In this document: positions 1-6,035 of the stretch, in pieces | Position numbering within the stretch: position 1 is the stretch's first letter | Layout of the letters: each line of letters opens with the position of its first letter | Origin: Christensenella sp. UBA4263 | GTDB lineage: Bacteria; Bacillota; Clostridia; Christensenellales; Aristaeellaceae | Direction: 5' to 3' | NCBI GenBank assembly: GCA_002395225.1 | Contig: DGWH01000095.1 | Coordinates: 43,513 to 50,316 of the forward strand | DNA: 6,804 nt | Notes under the pieces: model-generated | Database searches by the model: none | What the model saw: the letters and a program-made list of their open reading frames with translations, nothing else | What the model was told of the DNA's origin: nothing | Program-made: the position numbers and the translations under genes

Positions 1-549
1 ATGGTGCCTGTCCTGCGAAAGAGAGAAAACCATTCGGGAAAAGGAATTTCACCGGTCGTTGTGATTCTGGCCTATTTCCTGATTCTGTGGGGGATGCTGT
101 TTCCGCATATCTATTCCTCCGGTTACGCGGGAAGCGGACGGGTAATCAACATGTACCATGATTATGTGATCCTTGCCCTGCCGCTGGCCCTGTGCCTGTG
201 TCTGCGGGGAAAGAGACAGATTCCGGGAACTGCCCGGCTCTGGGGCGGCTTATCTGCGCTGGCACTGATCCTGTGCCTGATGCTGGGACAGCAGAACAAT
301 TATGTCAAACTGGTGACGGATCAGCTGACGGGGGTTCAGGAGGCCTATATTCATCAGTTCCGGAATGAATATGCCATTCTGGAGGCGGCAGAGCCCGGGA
401 CGGATGTCGTTGTGCCTGCCTGGACGGTTCAGACCGTGACGGGCAAGCCGACCATCTATGAGGATCCGACGGTCTGGACCAATGAGTCTGTCGCCGGTTA
501 TTTCGGGGTCAGATCAGTCCGGTCAGAGCCGGCAAGGGCGCCGGAGTAA
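1..549 (+). CDS. C-terminal part of a multi-pass membrane protein, GT-C/DUF6056-like (5' end probably outside window)
   Basis: The frame is open from the first base to a TAA at 547-549 (182 residues visible). The ATG at position 1 has no visible upstream region, so it may be an internal Met and the gene is treated as partial. Three hydrophobic segments are visible, at about residues 18-38, 54-68 and 81-96, followed by a soluble tail of about 85 residues rich in Asp, Glu and Thr. The tail ends with a DPTVWTNESVAGYFGV-type motif (about 155-170). A few last membrane helices followed by a soluble tail ending in a W-N-x-x-VA-x-YFG motif fit large Bacillota membrane proteins of the DUF6056 or GT-C glycosyltransferase type. 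The family assignment is from memory of such tails and is moderate at best. Catalytic residues of GT-C enzymes lie near the N-terminus and are not in view. It converges on the next membrane protein gene and shares a bidirectional terminator with it. Confidence 0.6.
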   Translation: MVPVLRKRENHSGKGISPVVVILAYFLILWGMLFPHIYSSGYAGSGRVINMYHDYVILALPLALCLCLRGKRQIPGTARLWGGLSALALILCLMLGQQNNYVKLVTDQLTGVQEAYIHQFRNEYAILEAAEPGTDVVVPAWTVQTVTGKPTIYEDPTVWTNESVAGYFGVRSVRSEPARAPE

Positions 550-553
550 CCAT

Positions 554-595
554 AAAAGAGTCACGGAATCTTTGCGGGATTCCGTGACTCTTTTT
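554..595. terminator. Strong bidirectional rho-independent terminator
   Basis: A perfect inverted repeat has arms at 554-570 (AAAAGAGTCACGGAATC) and 578-594, with a 7-base loop (TTTGCGG). The G+C-rich core is flanked by an A run on the left and a T run on the right, so it can terminate transcripts from either side. It begins five bases after the stop codon of the plus-strand gene and lies 43 bases beyond the stop of the converging minus-strand gene. Confidence 0.93.
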
Positions 596-637
596 GTCAG
601 ATGAAGAACGGGTGCCGGTCGGTATTCCAAAGGGGAT

Positions 638-2809
638 TCAGACAGCGTGCATCTCCGCCGCAACGGGGCTTTTCCGTTTCCTCAGAAGCAGAACGAGCAG
701 GACGATAAAGGAGGCAAGGGAAATGACGTCGAATACATGCCATAAAGGCTTTCCGACGTACTGAATCCGGAGATCATGGTGTCCCGGCGTGAGATCGACC
801 GTCAGCTGATTGTTTCCCGTACAGAAATACGGGATTTCCTGTCCGTTGCTGGTCACCCGGTAGCCCATGAAGCCAAATAGGGGGAAACGTACCTGGCCAT
901 CCTTCTGGACATCGGCGGAACAGGAAATGCGGTTTCCTTCTTTCACATAGTCCGAGACGGTGATTCCCTCCGGGGTATTTACCGCACAGGAACGGACATT
1001 CTGTACATCCGTACCCGGGATATTGTATTCCTTCTGGATGATAATTTCATGTGCTTCACCGAACCGGTAAACATCGTTGAATCTGGTCTGAGCGGTGAGG
1101 GTTGGCAATACCAGGAGAATGGCGATGATCAGGACAAAGATGGCGGGCTTTTCCCCTTCCTTTGCGATCTGACGATAACCGAAAGCTGCGGAAAGGGAAA
1201 AGAAGACGGTGGGGATGATCAGGAAACGCCAGGCAAACTGGAAGAAATCAGAAATGTGGTTGGTAAGCGTTGAAAGATAGTCCCATGGAAAAAGAGTCGT
1301 GGTGGCATAGGCCCCGATAAGGCCAATGACAGAGAAACGCAGGATATTTTTCCGGGTTTTCTGTTCGGTCTCCTTTCGTGCCAGCAGAAAATAAACGGCG
1401 AGTATTGCGCCAATGTTCAGAATCATTCCGGGTTCTGCCGGCAATCCGGGCAGGGTTGTATCCCAGGGGTCGACCGGCATATCTCCCTCACCCCAGAGGA
1501 AGAGCTGAGCCGGCGAGATGGAGGAGCCTGCAACGGACATGTTCATCCCCATCGGACCGACACCGGTCTGCAGGTAATCCTGCATGGGGATGAGCTGGAA
1601 GAGACAGATGAGCAGGGTAAGCAGACCGGCTTTAAAGAGAGGAACCAGCCGCTTTTCTCGCAGGAGTCTCGGGAAATAGAAGATGAACAGCCCGAACATG
1701 CCGAGGAGAAACATAAGAACGGTCAGCATATGGCTGAAAAAGACGGCACAGACGCCCAGGGTCAGCCAGGGCCATTCCTCCCTGTTTCCAAACCAGACGG
1801 ACCAGATCCCGCGAATGAGTATGGGGAGGAGGGCAAAGGCGATGGCCTCACCCAGTGCACAGCGGATATAGACATCCGTGATCCGATAAATGGCCAGTGT
1901 GTACAGAATGGCGGAAATGACGGCGGTCCATCGGTCTTTCAGAATATGCAGGGCACACTGATACATGGTAATGCAGGAGAGGATGTTCAGGGAAATGAAG
2001 ATGCACTGCATGACATAGTTGGTTGAAACACCGGACAGAAGCAGAAGGGCAAAGGGATACAGCAGAATATCCGGATAGAAAACGGAGGTGACGGCGCCGT
2101 ATCCGTTATAGGTATAACCGGCACACCGGACGGGAATCTGTCCGGCCTTTAATCCGGATGCCAGATTCCATAGCCGTGAAATATGGAAACTGGTATCATA
2201 CAGATCACTGATGTTGTCCCTGAAAGAGGGAACGCTTGAATAAATCACGGCTGCGGCAAGCAGAAGGATGGAGGGGTGAATCTTCCTGCCGGTGCAGTGC
2301 AGGTACCACAGAACACTGAACAGGGAAGCAAGCAGGATCAGTGTCAACCGATTGTCGTTATAGGAAGGGGAGTACAGACGGAAATTGTAGATCTTCAGAT
2401 AAGTTCCGTCCTTGAAATCAATGGTAAAGCGGAGAAATTCCGCATTGTCTTTCAGCGTAAAATAGACGTCTTTGTCAATTCCCGGGCCAAAGTCAAACGT
2501 GTCCGGGGAGATGCGGGCATCGTTTGTTGAGAACAGCCGCAGTGAATTGATGCCGTCACATTCCAGATTCCACTGAAACCGATATGTTCCCGGGGGAAGG
2601 ATCAGAGGCGAGGAGAAAGTCAGCTGCCGGTAACTGTCGCCATCCGGAATGCTCAGAATGGTTTTATCCTCAGTATGGACAATTCCATCGGTCAGCAGAT
2701 CTGGCCAGAGACGGGATTTATTGGTATAATGCGTGCACAGAAGCAGCACGGTTACGATCCATACGGCCAGAACAGGAAAAGCCTGTTTCCAGTTGATTTT
2801 TTTAATCAT
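638..2809 (-). CDS. Large GT-C-fold membrane protein, PTPS-related/YfhO-like family
   Basis: The product is a 723-residue integral membrane protein. It has an N-terminal helix (about 11-27), a beta-rich, probably extracytoplasmic domain (about 35-150), then many hydrophobic helices (about 153 to 575). A second soluble beta-type domain (about 585-690) is followed by a last helix (about 693-711) and a basic cytoplasmic tail. Family-like features are D205/H209/R212 followed by SGLKAGQIPVR (218-228), NGYGAVTSVFYPDILLYP (235-252), and the Arg/Glu pair in YIRCALGEAIAF (314-325). These fit bacterial membrane proteins annotated '6-pyruvoyl-tetrahydropterin synthase-related' or YfhO-like. Such proteins are thought to be GT-C glycosyltransferases using lipid-linked sugars at the outer membrane face, but the substrate cannot be read from sequence. 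The ATG at 2809-2807 follows a weak GGTGG-like ribosome site. The gene is transcribed divergently from the hydrolase gene, with a probable promoter about 120 bases upstream. Confidence 0.85.
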   Translation of the reverse strand: MIKKINWKQAFPVLAVWIVTVLLLCTHYTNKSRLWPDLLTDGIVHTEDKTILSIPDGDSYRQLTFSSPLILPPGTYRFQWNLECDGINSLRLFSTNDARISPDTFDFGPGIDKDVYFTLKDNAEFLRFTIDFKDGTYLKIYNFRLYSPSYNDNRLTLILLASLFSVLWYLHCTGRKIHPSILLLAAAVIYSSVPSFRDNISDLYDTSFHISRLWNLASGLKAGQIPVRCAGYTYNGYGAVTSVFYPDILLYPFALLLLSGVSTNYVMQCIFISLNILSCITMYQCALHILKDRWTAVISAILYTLAIYRITDVYIRCALGEAIAFALLPILIRGIWSVWFGNREEWPWLTLGVCAVFFSHMLTVLMFLLGMFGLFIFYFPRLLREKRLVPLFKAGLLTLLICLFQLIPMQDYLQTGVGPMGMNMSVAGSSISPAQLFLWGEGDMPVDPWDTTLPGLPAEPGMILNIGAILAVYFLLARKETEQKTRKNILRFSVIGLIGAYATTTLFPWDYLSTLTNHISDFFQFAWRFLIIPTVFFSLSAAFGYRQIAKEGEKPAIFVLIIAILLVLPTLTAQTRFNDVYRFGEAHEIIIQKEYNIPGTDVQNVRSCAVNTPEGITVSDYVKEGNRISCSADVQKDGQVRFPLFGFMGYRVTSNGQEIPYFCTGNNQLTVDLTPGHHDLRIQYVGKPLWHVFDVISLASFIVLLVLLLRKRKSPVAAEMHAV

Positions 2810-2873
2810 CGTTCAGCCACCGTTCTCAGAAATTCAACTGCATGAGAGCAGAAATGGAAAAAGAAAGACGAAG

Positions 2874-2901
2874 CATTCACACAAACTGAATCGTGTGAAT
2901 G
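2874..2901 (-). promoter_or_regulatory. Perfect 9-bp inverted repeat in the leader of the GT-C gene (operator or attenuator candidate)
   Basis: CATTCACAC (2874-2882) and GTGTGAATG (2893-2901) form a perfect 9-bp dyad with a 10-base loop. Read on the minus strand, the hairpin is followed by a pyrimidine-rich stretch with T runs (about 2870 down to 2853), so it could act as a weak intrinsic terminator. It lies between the predicted promoter and the start codon of the minus-strand membrane protein gene, which would make it an attenuator. Alternatively it is a DNA operator for a dimeric regulator. The repeat is seen directly; its function is inferred. Confidence 0.5.
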
Positions 2902-2923
2902 GCAACGGGAAAAGAATACTGCT

Positions 2924-2952
2924 ATGATAAACGGAGCGGGGAAAAATAGCAA
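2924..2952 (-). promoter_or_regulatory. Probable sigma-A promoter of the GT-C membrane protein gene
   Basis: On the minus strand, TTGCTA (2952-2947, 4 of 6 consensus matches) is separated by 17 bp from TATCAT (2929-2924, 5 of 6). The predicted start near 2917 gives a leader of about 108 bases that contains the 9-bp inverted repeat at 2874-2901. No equally good promoter was found for the divergent hydrolase gene. Confidence 0.5.
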
Positions 2953-2975
2953 GTACTGAATGTCAGGATGATTTT

Positions 2976-3001
2976 GGCAATCGCTGCTGGCAATCGCTGC
3001 T
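2976..3001. repeat. Perfect 13-bp tandem duplication
   Basis: GGCAATCGCTGCT occurs twice in a row (2976-2988 and 2989-3001), 36 bases before the hydrolase start codon. It may be a simple slippage duplication or a doubled binding site in the upstream region of that gene. Nothing else supports a function. Confidence 0.6.
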
Positions 3002-3037
3002 CCAAAGAACCAATGCTTTGCAATAGTCAGGAGAATT

Positions 3038-3760
3038 ATGATAAAGAAATACTTGATTGGCTTGCTGGCCGTTATTTTGTTGGCGGGAATGGTTTTCTGT
3101 CTTTACGTATCCGACTACTATCGGGCGGATCAGACAGCGATTGCTGCCCTGAAATCTGATCTCGTGCAGGTGAAAGAAACGGAATTTGGATGGCTTCTGG
3201 ACGGGCCCTCCGAGGATACAGTGCTGATTTTCTATCCGGGCGCCAAAGTGGAGGAAACGGCCTATGCCCCCCTTCTTCACCAGCTTGCTGAAAAAGGGGT
3301 GGATGTCTGTCTGCTGAAAATGCCGTGTCGACTGGCGTTTCTGGGTACCGACAAGGCAGGCCATGTCATGCGTACGTATGATTATACACACTGGTATGTG
3401 GGAGGGCATTCCCTGGGCGGTGCCGTTGCGGCATTTTTTGCGGCCCGCCATGGGCAGGAACTGGACGGTGTCATTCTTCTGGCTGCCTATCCGACAGAAA
3501 AGCTTGATGAGGAACTGACGGAGATCTCTCTGTACGGAACGGAGGACCTGATTCTGAACAGAAAAAGAACAGAGGAAGGAAAAGCATTTGCACCGAAGAC
3601 TTTTGTCGAGCATGTGATTTCAGGCGGAAACCATGCACAGTTTGGAAACTATGGCATTCAGAAAGGCGATGGGAAGGCAGAAATATCAGCAGATGAACAG
3701 CAAAAGGAAACGGTGGAGATCATCTGCCGGGTGCTGATGGAGCAGAAAACAGTAAACTGA
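3038..3760 (+). CDS. Membrane-anchored alpha/beta hydrolase
   Basis: The 240-residue protein has an N-terminal hydrophobic segment (about 5-24) after a KK pair, consistent with a signal anchor that places the enzyme outside the membrane. The Cys at 21 is not in a lipobox. The hydrolase fold starts with strand VLIFYPGAKVEE (62-73), where the segment around G67 may help form the oxyanion hole. The nucleophile elbow is GHSLGG (123-128, Ser125). Likely remaining triad members are Asp170 in LYGTEDLI and His199 in SGGNHAQFGNYG. The His-containing motif is typical of a compact Bacillota alpha/beta hydrolase group (Abhydrolase_5-like) of about this length. The substrate is unknown; an ester or amide is likely. 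The start is supported by AGGAG at 3029-3033, four bases before the ATG. It appears to be a single-gene transcript ending at the hairpin at 3834-3864. Confidence 0.88.
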   Translation: MIKKYLIGLLAVILLAGMVFCLYVSDYYRADQTAIAALKSDLVQVKETEFGWLLDGPSEDTVLIFYPGAKVEETAYAPLLHQLAEKGVDVCLLKMPCRLAFLGTDKAGHVMRTYDYTHWYVGGHSLGGAVAAFFAARHGQELDGVILLAAYPTEKLDEELTEISLYGTEDLILNRKRTEEGKAFAPKTFVEHVISGGNHAQFGNYGIQKGDGKAEISADEQQKETVEIICRVLMEQKTVN

Positions 3761-3833
3761 AAAGCCGGAAGGCCCGGAAGAACAGACTGCTTTATGACAT
3801 ACAGGCAGATGCGACCGGCTGGCGGTTTTAAAG

Positions 3834-3867
3834 AGCAGCCCTGTCATAGTGTGACAGGGCTGCTTTA
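3834..3867 (+). terminator. Rho-independent terminator after the hydrolase gene
   Basis: A perfect 13-bp stem (AGCAGCCCTGTCA at 3834-3846 with 3852-3864) has a 5-base loop (TAGTG) and is followed by TTTATTG. The T tract is modest. On the minus strand the hairpin is followed by CTTTAAAA, so weak termination of the converging ATPase transcript is also possible. It lies 73 bases after the hydrolase stop codon. Confidence 0.8.
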
Positions 3868-3935
3868 TTGCCGTTACCATCAGCTCTGCTGACAGACATA
3901 GGCTGCCTTGTGCCTGCAGCTGGGAGCGTGATGGG

Positions 3936-5267
3936 TCAGATAAACATGACCATATAGTGCGGGAGCGTAATTTTCTCATCTGCCCGGCCATTTTGAGAAT
4001 TTGTCAGTTTGTAGGCAAACGGCGGTCTGTATTTTGCAATGTATTGATTAAGGGATGGCGTCGAGCGGTTTCCTGCTTTAACCTCAATCGGGATGACCGC
4101 GCCGTTTCGTTCAATGAAAAATTCGATCTCATGTATACTGTCCGGCTTAAAGTAATACAGGGTGTATCCTCTTTTGATCAGGCATTCAGAAATTACATTT
4201 TCATAAATGCCTCCACGAGCATTTCCCATGATTGTGTCGTTGAGAATTGCCAGCTTTGTTTCAAAACCATAGGTACAGCACAGCAGACCGGTGTCATTCA
4301 TGTAAAGCTTGAACTGATCCCCGTTGGCATTAGCTTTTAAGGGAATAAAGGGTTCATTGAGGTTATAGCATGCGTGAATCATGGCAGAGTCCTTTAGCCA
4401 CTGAACACTTCCGCCATACTTTTTTCTGGTCTGACCACGTTCTACGGTTGAATACTGGAATTTCTTCTGCTCTTTCATCAATTGTATGGGAATTGCGTCG
4501 TAGCACATCCGAACCAACACTTTCTCTCTGCCTTTTGCATGTTTTGCGATATCATCCCGGTACGCTTCCAGAATGTCCTGCTGGATTCTGTCAACCCGAT
4601 TGAAATCATGATGCAGTACATAATCGCTTACAACTTCCGGCATCCCGCCAACCACGATGAATTCCCGAAAAAGGCTTTCGTATTTCTCGTGAACAGCCGC
4701 AGGGATTGTCGTACCGGATGAATAGTAAGATTTCAGCGCATCAATTGCGGTTGAGTCATATCCATCCGCCCAGAGAAACTCCTCAAAGTCCAATGAATGC
4801 ATGGTGATCTGTGTTTCAAATCCAACCGGGACAGATTCAGGAATCTCTGCTGTCTCATCATCATCTTCACCATATGTCAGGCCGAGCAGAGATCCGGAAG
4901 AGATGACATCAAAACGAAAATCCATGGCAAGATACTTTATTGCTGTCCTGGCATTGCCACAGCACTGGATTTCATCCAGGAAAATCAGTGTATTGCCGGG
5001 GATCAGTTTAAAATCCCTTACATATGCGGTAATTCTTTTCAGAATTTCATCAGATGTAAGCTCTCCGTCAAAGATGCCTTTCATGTTCGGCTGAAGGAAG
5101 AAATCCATTTTAAGAAAAGAAGCGTATTCCCTTTTTCCGAATGCTTCGACGATGAACGATTTGCCAACCTGTCGGGCACCTTTCAACATCAGGCATTTCC
5201 TTACCTGCTCGGAGCGACGCTGTTCTTTCCATCTAAGAAGCTCACTGTATACTTTACGTTTGAGCAT
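3936..5267 (-). CDS. AAA_14 family ATPase with C-terminal DUF4143 nuclease-like domain
   Basis: From the ATG at 5267 this is a 443-residue soluble P-loop ATPase. Walker A is GARQVGKS (30-37, Lys36), Walker B is LIFLDE (94-99), and a sensor-like ISSGSLLGL follows at 122-130. Family-typical segments are SLDFEEFLWADGY (158-170) and VVGGMPEVV (205-213). The DUF4143 part covers roughly 225-410 and ends in a PD-(D/E)XK-like core, with EIEFFIE (380-386) and IPIEVKAG (392-399). Family members usually have Asp where this protein has Glu382. Length and domain order match the AAA_14+DUF4143 family, which is abundant and often multicopy in gut anaerobes; its function is not established. The reading frame extends to a GTG at 5276, but that GTG lies inside the Shine-Dalgarno sequence GGAGGTGATC (5280-5271), so the ATG eight bases after GGAGG is preferred. 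It is a single gene with its own promoter fused to a tandem repeat array. Confidence 0.93.
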   Translation of the reverse strand: MLKRKVYSELLRWKEQRRSEQVRKCLMLKGARQVGKSFIVEAFGKREYASFLKMDFFLQPNMKGIFDGELTSDEILKRITAYVRDFKLIPGNTLIFLDEIQCCGNARTAIKYLAMDFRFDVISSGSLLGLTYGEDDDETAEIPESVPVGFETQITMHSLDFEEFLWADGYDSTAIDALKSYYSSGTTIPAAVHEKYESLFREFIVVGGMPEVVSDYVLHHDFNRVDRIQQDILEAYRDDIAKHAKGREKVLVRMCYDAIPIQLMKEQKKFQYSTVERGQTRKKYGGSVQWLKDSAMIHACYNLNEPFIPLKANANGDQFKLYMNDTGLLCCTYGFETKLAILNDTIMGNARGGIYENVISECLIKRGYTLYYFKPDSIHEIEFFIERNGAVIPIEVKAGNRSTPSLNQYIAKYRPPFAYKLTNSQNGRADEKITLPHYMVMFI

Positions 5268-5270
5268 TTC

Positions 5271-5280
5271 GATCACCTCC
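5271..5280 (-). promoter_or_regulatory. Near-perfect Shine-Dalgarno that decides the ATPase start
   Basis: GGAGGTGATC on the minus strand matches the complement of the 16S rRNA 3' end over ten bases and sits three bases before the ATG (eight bases from GGAGG). It contains the in-frame GTG that would otherwise give a start three codons earlier. Confidence 0.9.
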
Positions 5281-5296
5281 GGTTATCACAGCTCAT

Positions 5297-5325
5297 ATTA
5301 TGCATAAAATTCAAGTATCAGTCAA
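5297..5325 (-). promoter_or_regulatory. Sigma-A promoter of the ATPase gene, -35 box inside the first tandem repeat
   Basis: On the minus strand TTGACT (5325-5320, 5 of 6 matches) and CATAAT (5302-5297, 5 of 6) are separated by exactly 17 bp. The predicted start near 5290 gives a leader of about 23 bases that includes the ribosome site. The -35 box belongs to repeat unit 1, while the -10 box forms only at the array edge. The next two units carry the same TTGACT but have CCATTT at the -10 position, so they should not be active promoters. Confidence 0.75.
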
Positions 5326-5448
5326 GCCAAAATGGCATAAAATTCAAGTATCAGTCAAGCCGAAATGGCATAAAATTCAAGTATCAGTCAAGCCAAAATG
5401 GCATAAAATTCAAGTACCGGTTAAACTGAAATGGCATAAAATTCAAGT
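5302..5448. repeat. 33-bp tandem repeat array (four units plus a partial fifth) upstream of the ATPase
   Basis: Units start at 5302, 5335, 5368 and 5401, and a partial copy covers 5434-5448, all with an exact 33-bp period. Units 1 and 3 are identical, unit 2 differs by one base, and unit 4 diverges in its second half. The 15-mer GCATAAAATTCAAGT is unchanged in all five copies. Each of units 1-3 also holds AGTCAA (TTGACT on the minus strand). A short dyad GCC-AAAAT-GGC (GCC-GAAAT-GGC at one junction) spans the joins after units 1, 2 and 3. The array ends at the ATPase promoter, suggesting an operator or iteron-like protein binding array. Confidence 0.95.
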
Positions 5449-5705
5449 TTAAGCATTGTGATTATTCTGGTTTGAAACAGATTGCTTTTTTCAGATGAAT
5501 CATCCGCTGATGTTTGTAGTTTTGATTCTTCCCCGTTTTAGGAAAAAGCACAGCTTTCCGTCTGAAATGCGGCAGACAGGTAAAGGGATCAAAGCAAACA
5601 AGGGTGACAGCTGTTAGCAGGATTGCAGTCGGTGTTGTGATGGCAGCGAGTCAGGCTCTATGTTTGTTCTGCCGGACGGTCTCTGTCTTATTGTTTGCAA
5701 AGCTT

Positions 5706-5769
5706 GAAAAAGAAAAATCCTACCAGCTTCAGACCCCTCTTTGCGGGTAAATCTGTCAAGTCTGGTAGG
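5706..5769 (-). terminator. Terminator-like hairpin on the minus strand
   Basis: CCTACCAG (5719-5726) and CTGGTAGG (5762-5769) form a perfect 8-bp outer stem. Inside the 35-base loop, CAGA (5730-5733) can pair with TCTG (5752-5755), and CCC with GGG below it, making a nested structure. On the minus strand the closing arm is followed by ATTTTTCTTTTTC, a T-rich tail typical of intrinsic termination. The loop is long for a terminator, so another RNA role is possible. It would end any minus-strand transcript coming from 5800-6263. Confidence 0.45.
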
Positions 5770-5823
5770 GAATATAAATCCATTAATAACGATTCGGGAT
5801 AATTGTTCTTCTCTGGAAGCCAA

Positions 5824-5923
5824 ATGACTACCACTTTTGTGGGCCTCTATGCTGGTCTTTCGCCGGAGTGACTTTGTTCTGGCCCAAATTTGACATACTG
5901 TCGCTGCGCGACAGGGCCACTCC
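5824..5923 (-). mobile_element. Possible decayed right end of an IS200/IS605 tnpB-type element
   Basis: On the minus strand a small palindrome CCAC-AAAA-GTGG (5842-5831) is followed directly by TAGTCAT. This resembles the hairpin followed by GTAGTTCA found at many tnpB element right ends. Just before it lie the three-tier nested stem and a short open frame ending in EQSHSGERPA and a stop. Its low-complexity character is like the poorly conserved tails of some TnpB proteins, whose coding ends overlap the guide (omega) RNA. No zinc-ribbon or RuvC motifs are present, so at most a remnant is here. The assignment rests on pattern resemblance only. Confidence 0.25.
5865..5923. ncRNA. Three-tier nested stem, structured RNA candidate
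   Basis: The contiguous 16-base strand GCGACAGGGCCACTCC (5908-5923) pairs fully with three separated segments: CTGTCGC (5898-5904, loop TGC), GGCC (5881-5884) and GGAGT (5865-5869). The 13-base and 11-base bulges all fall on one side. Sixteen mostly G-C pairs in 59 bases is unlikely to be chance in non-coding spacer. Strand is not settled: neighbouring features (a T-tailed hairpin and palindrome downstream) favour the minus strand. No promoter for it was identified. Confidence 0.4.
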
Positions 5924-6035
5924 TATAGCTGCCTTCAGTCCCAATGATGATCGTCTGTTACGACGGGAATAGCGTTCTGTTCAGACGCAGCTTGCTATTG
6001 GTCGCCTTGTATTCGGGAAACTCACAGTTATCCAT

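Larger units (their letters stand above)
5449..6035. other. About 590 bases without a convincing gene, rich in hairpins (structured RNA or degenerate mobile element)
   Basis: No frame here has a good start, ribosome site and protein-like composition together. The part at 5449-5700 shows little beyond short hairpins. From 5719 to 5999 there is a chain of stable inverted repeats, listed separately, which is denser than expected from ordinary spacer. Read on the minus strand, the order is: a branched hairpin region (5999-5952), a three-tier nested stem (5923-5865), a small palindrome (5842-5831), then a long-loop hairpin with a T-rich tail (5769-5706). This could be a structured noncoding RNA on the minus strand or the decayed end of an insertion sequence. 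Confidence 0.5.

Noticed and set aside
1730..2026. Plus-strand open frames inside the GT-C gene
   Set aside because: They are antisense shadows rich in Gly, Asp and Gln. The minus-strand gene has clear membrane segments and family motifs.
3038..3112. Lipoprotein signal for the hydrolase
   Set aside because: The Cys at residue 21 is preceded by MVF rather than a lipobox, so a signal anchor fits better.
2963..3613. 216-residue minus-strand open frame over the hydrolase gene
   Set aside because: It is antisense to a gene with a complete catalytic triad and a good ribosome site. The frame's product is Cys/Gln/His-rich with no recognisable domain.
4797..5429. 210-residue plus-strand open frame running into the repeat array
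   Set aside because: It is antisense to the ATPase. It stays open through the array only because the 33-bp period is a multiple of three, giving an artificial 11-residue repeat.
5302..5448. CRISPR array
   Set aside because: The invariant 15-mers are separated by 18-base segments that are nearly identical to each other, so there are no unique spacers, and no cas genes are present.
5614..5823. 69-residue minus-strand open frame
   Set aside because: It would start at TTG without a ribosome site, crosses the T-tailed hairpin, and has no recognisable domain.
5449..6035. tRNA, rRNA, tmRNA, RNase P RNA, or group II intron domain V
   Set aside because: None of the characteristic conserved sequences of these RNAs could be found by eye on either strand.
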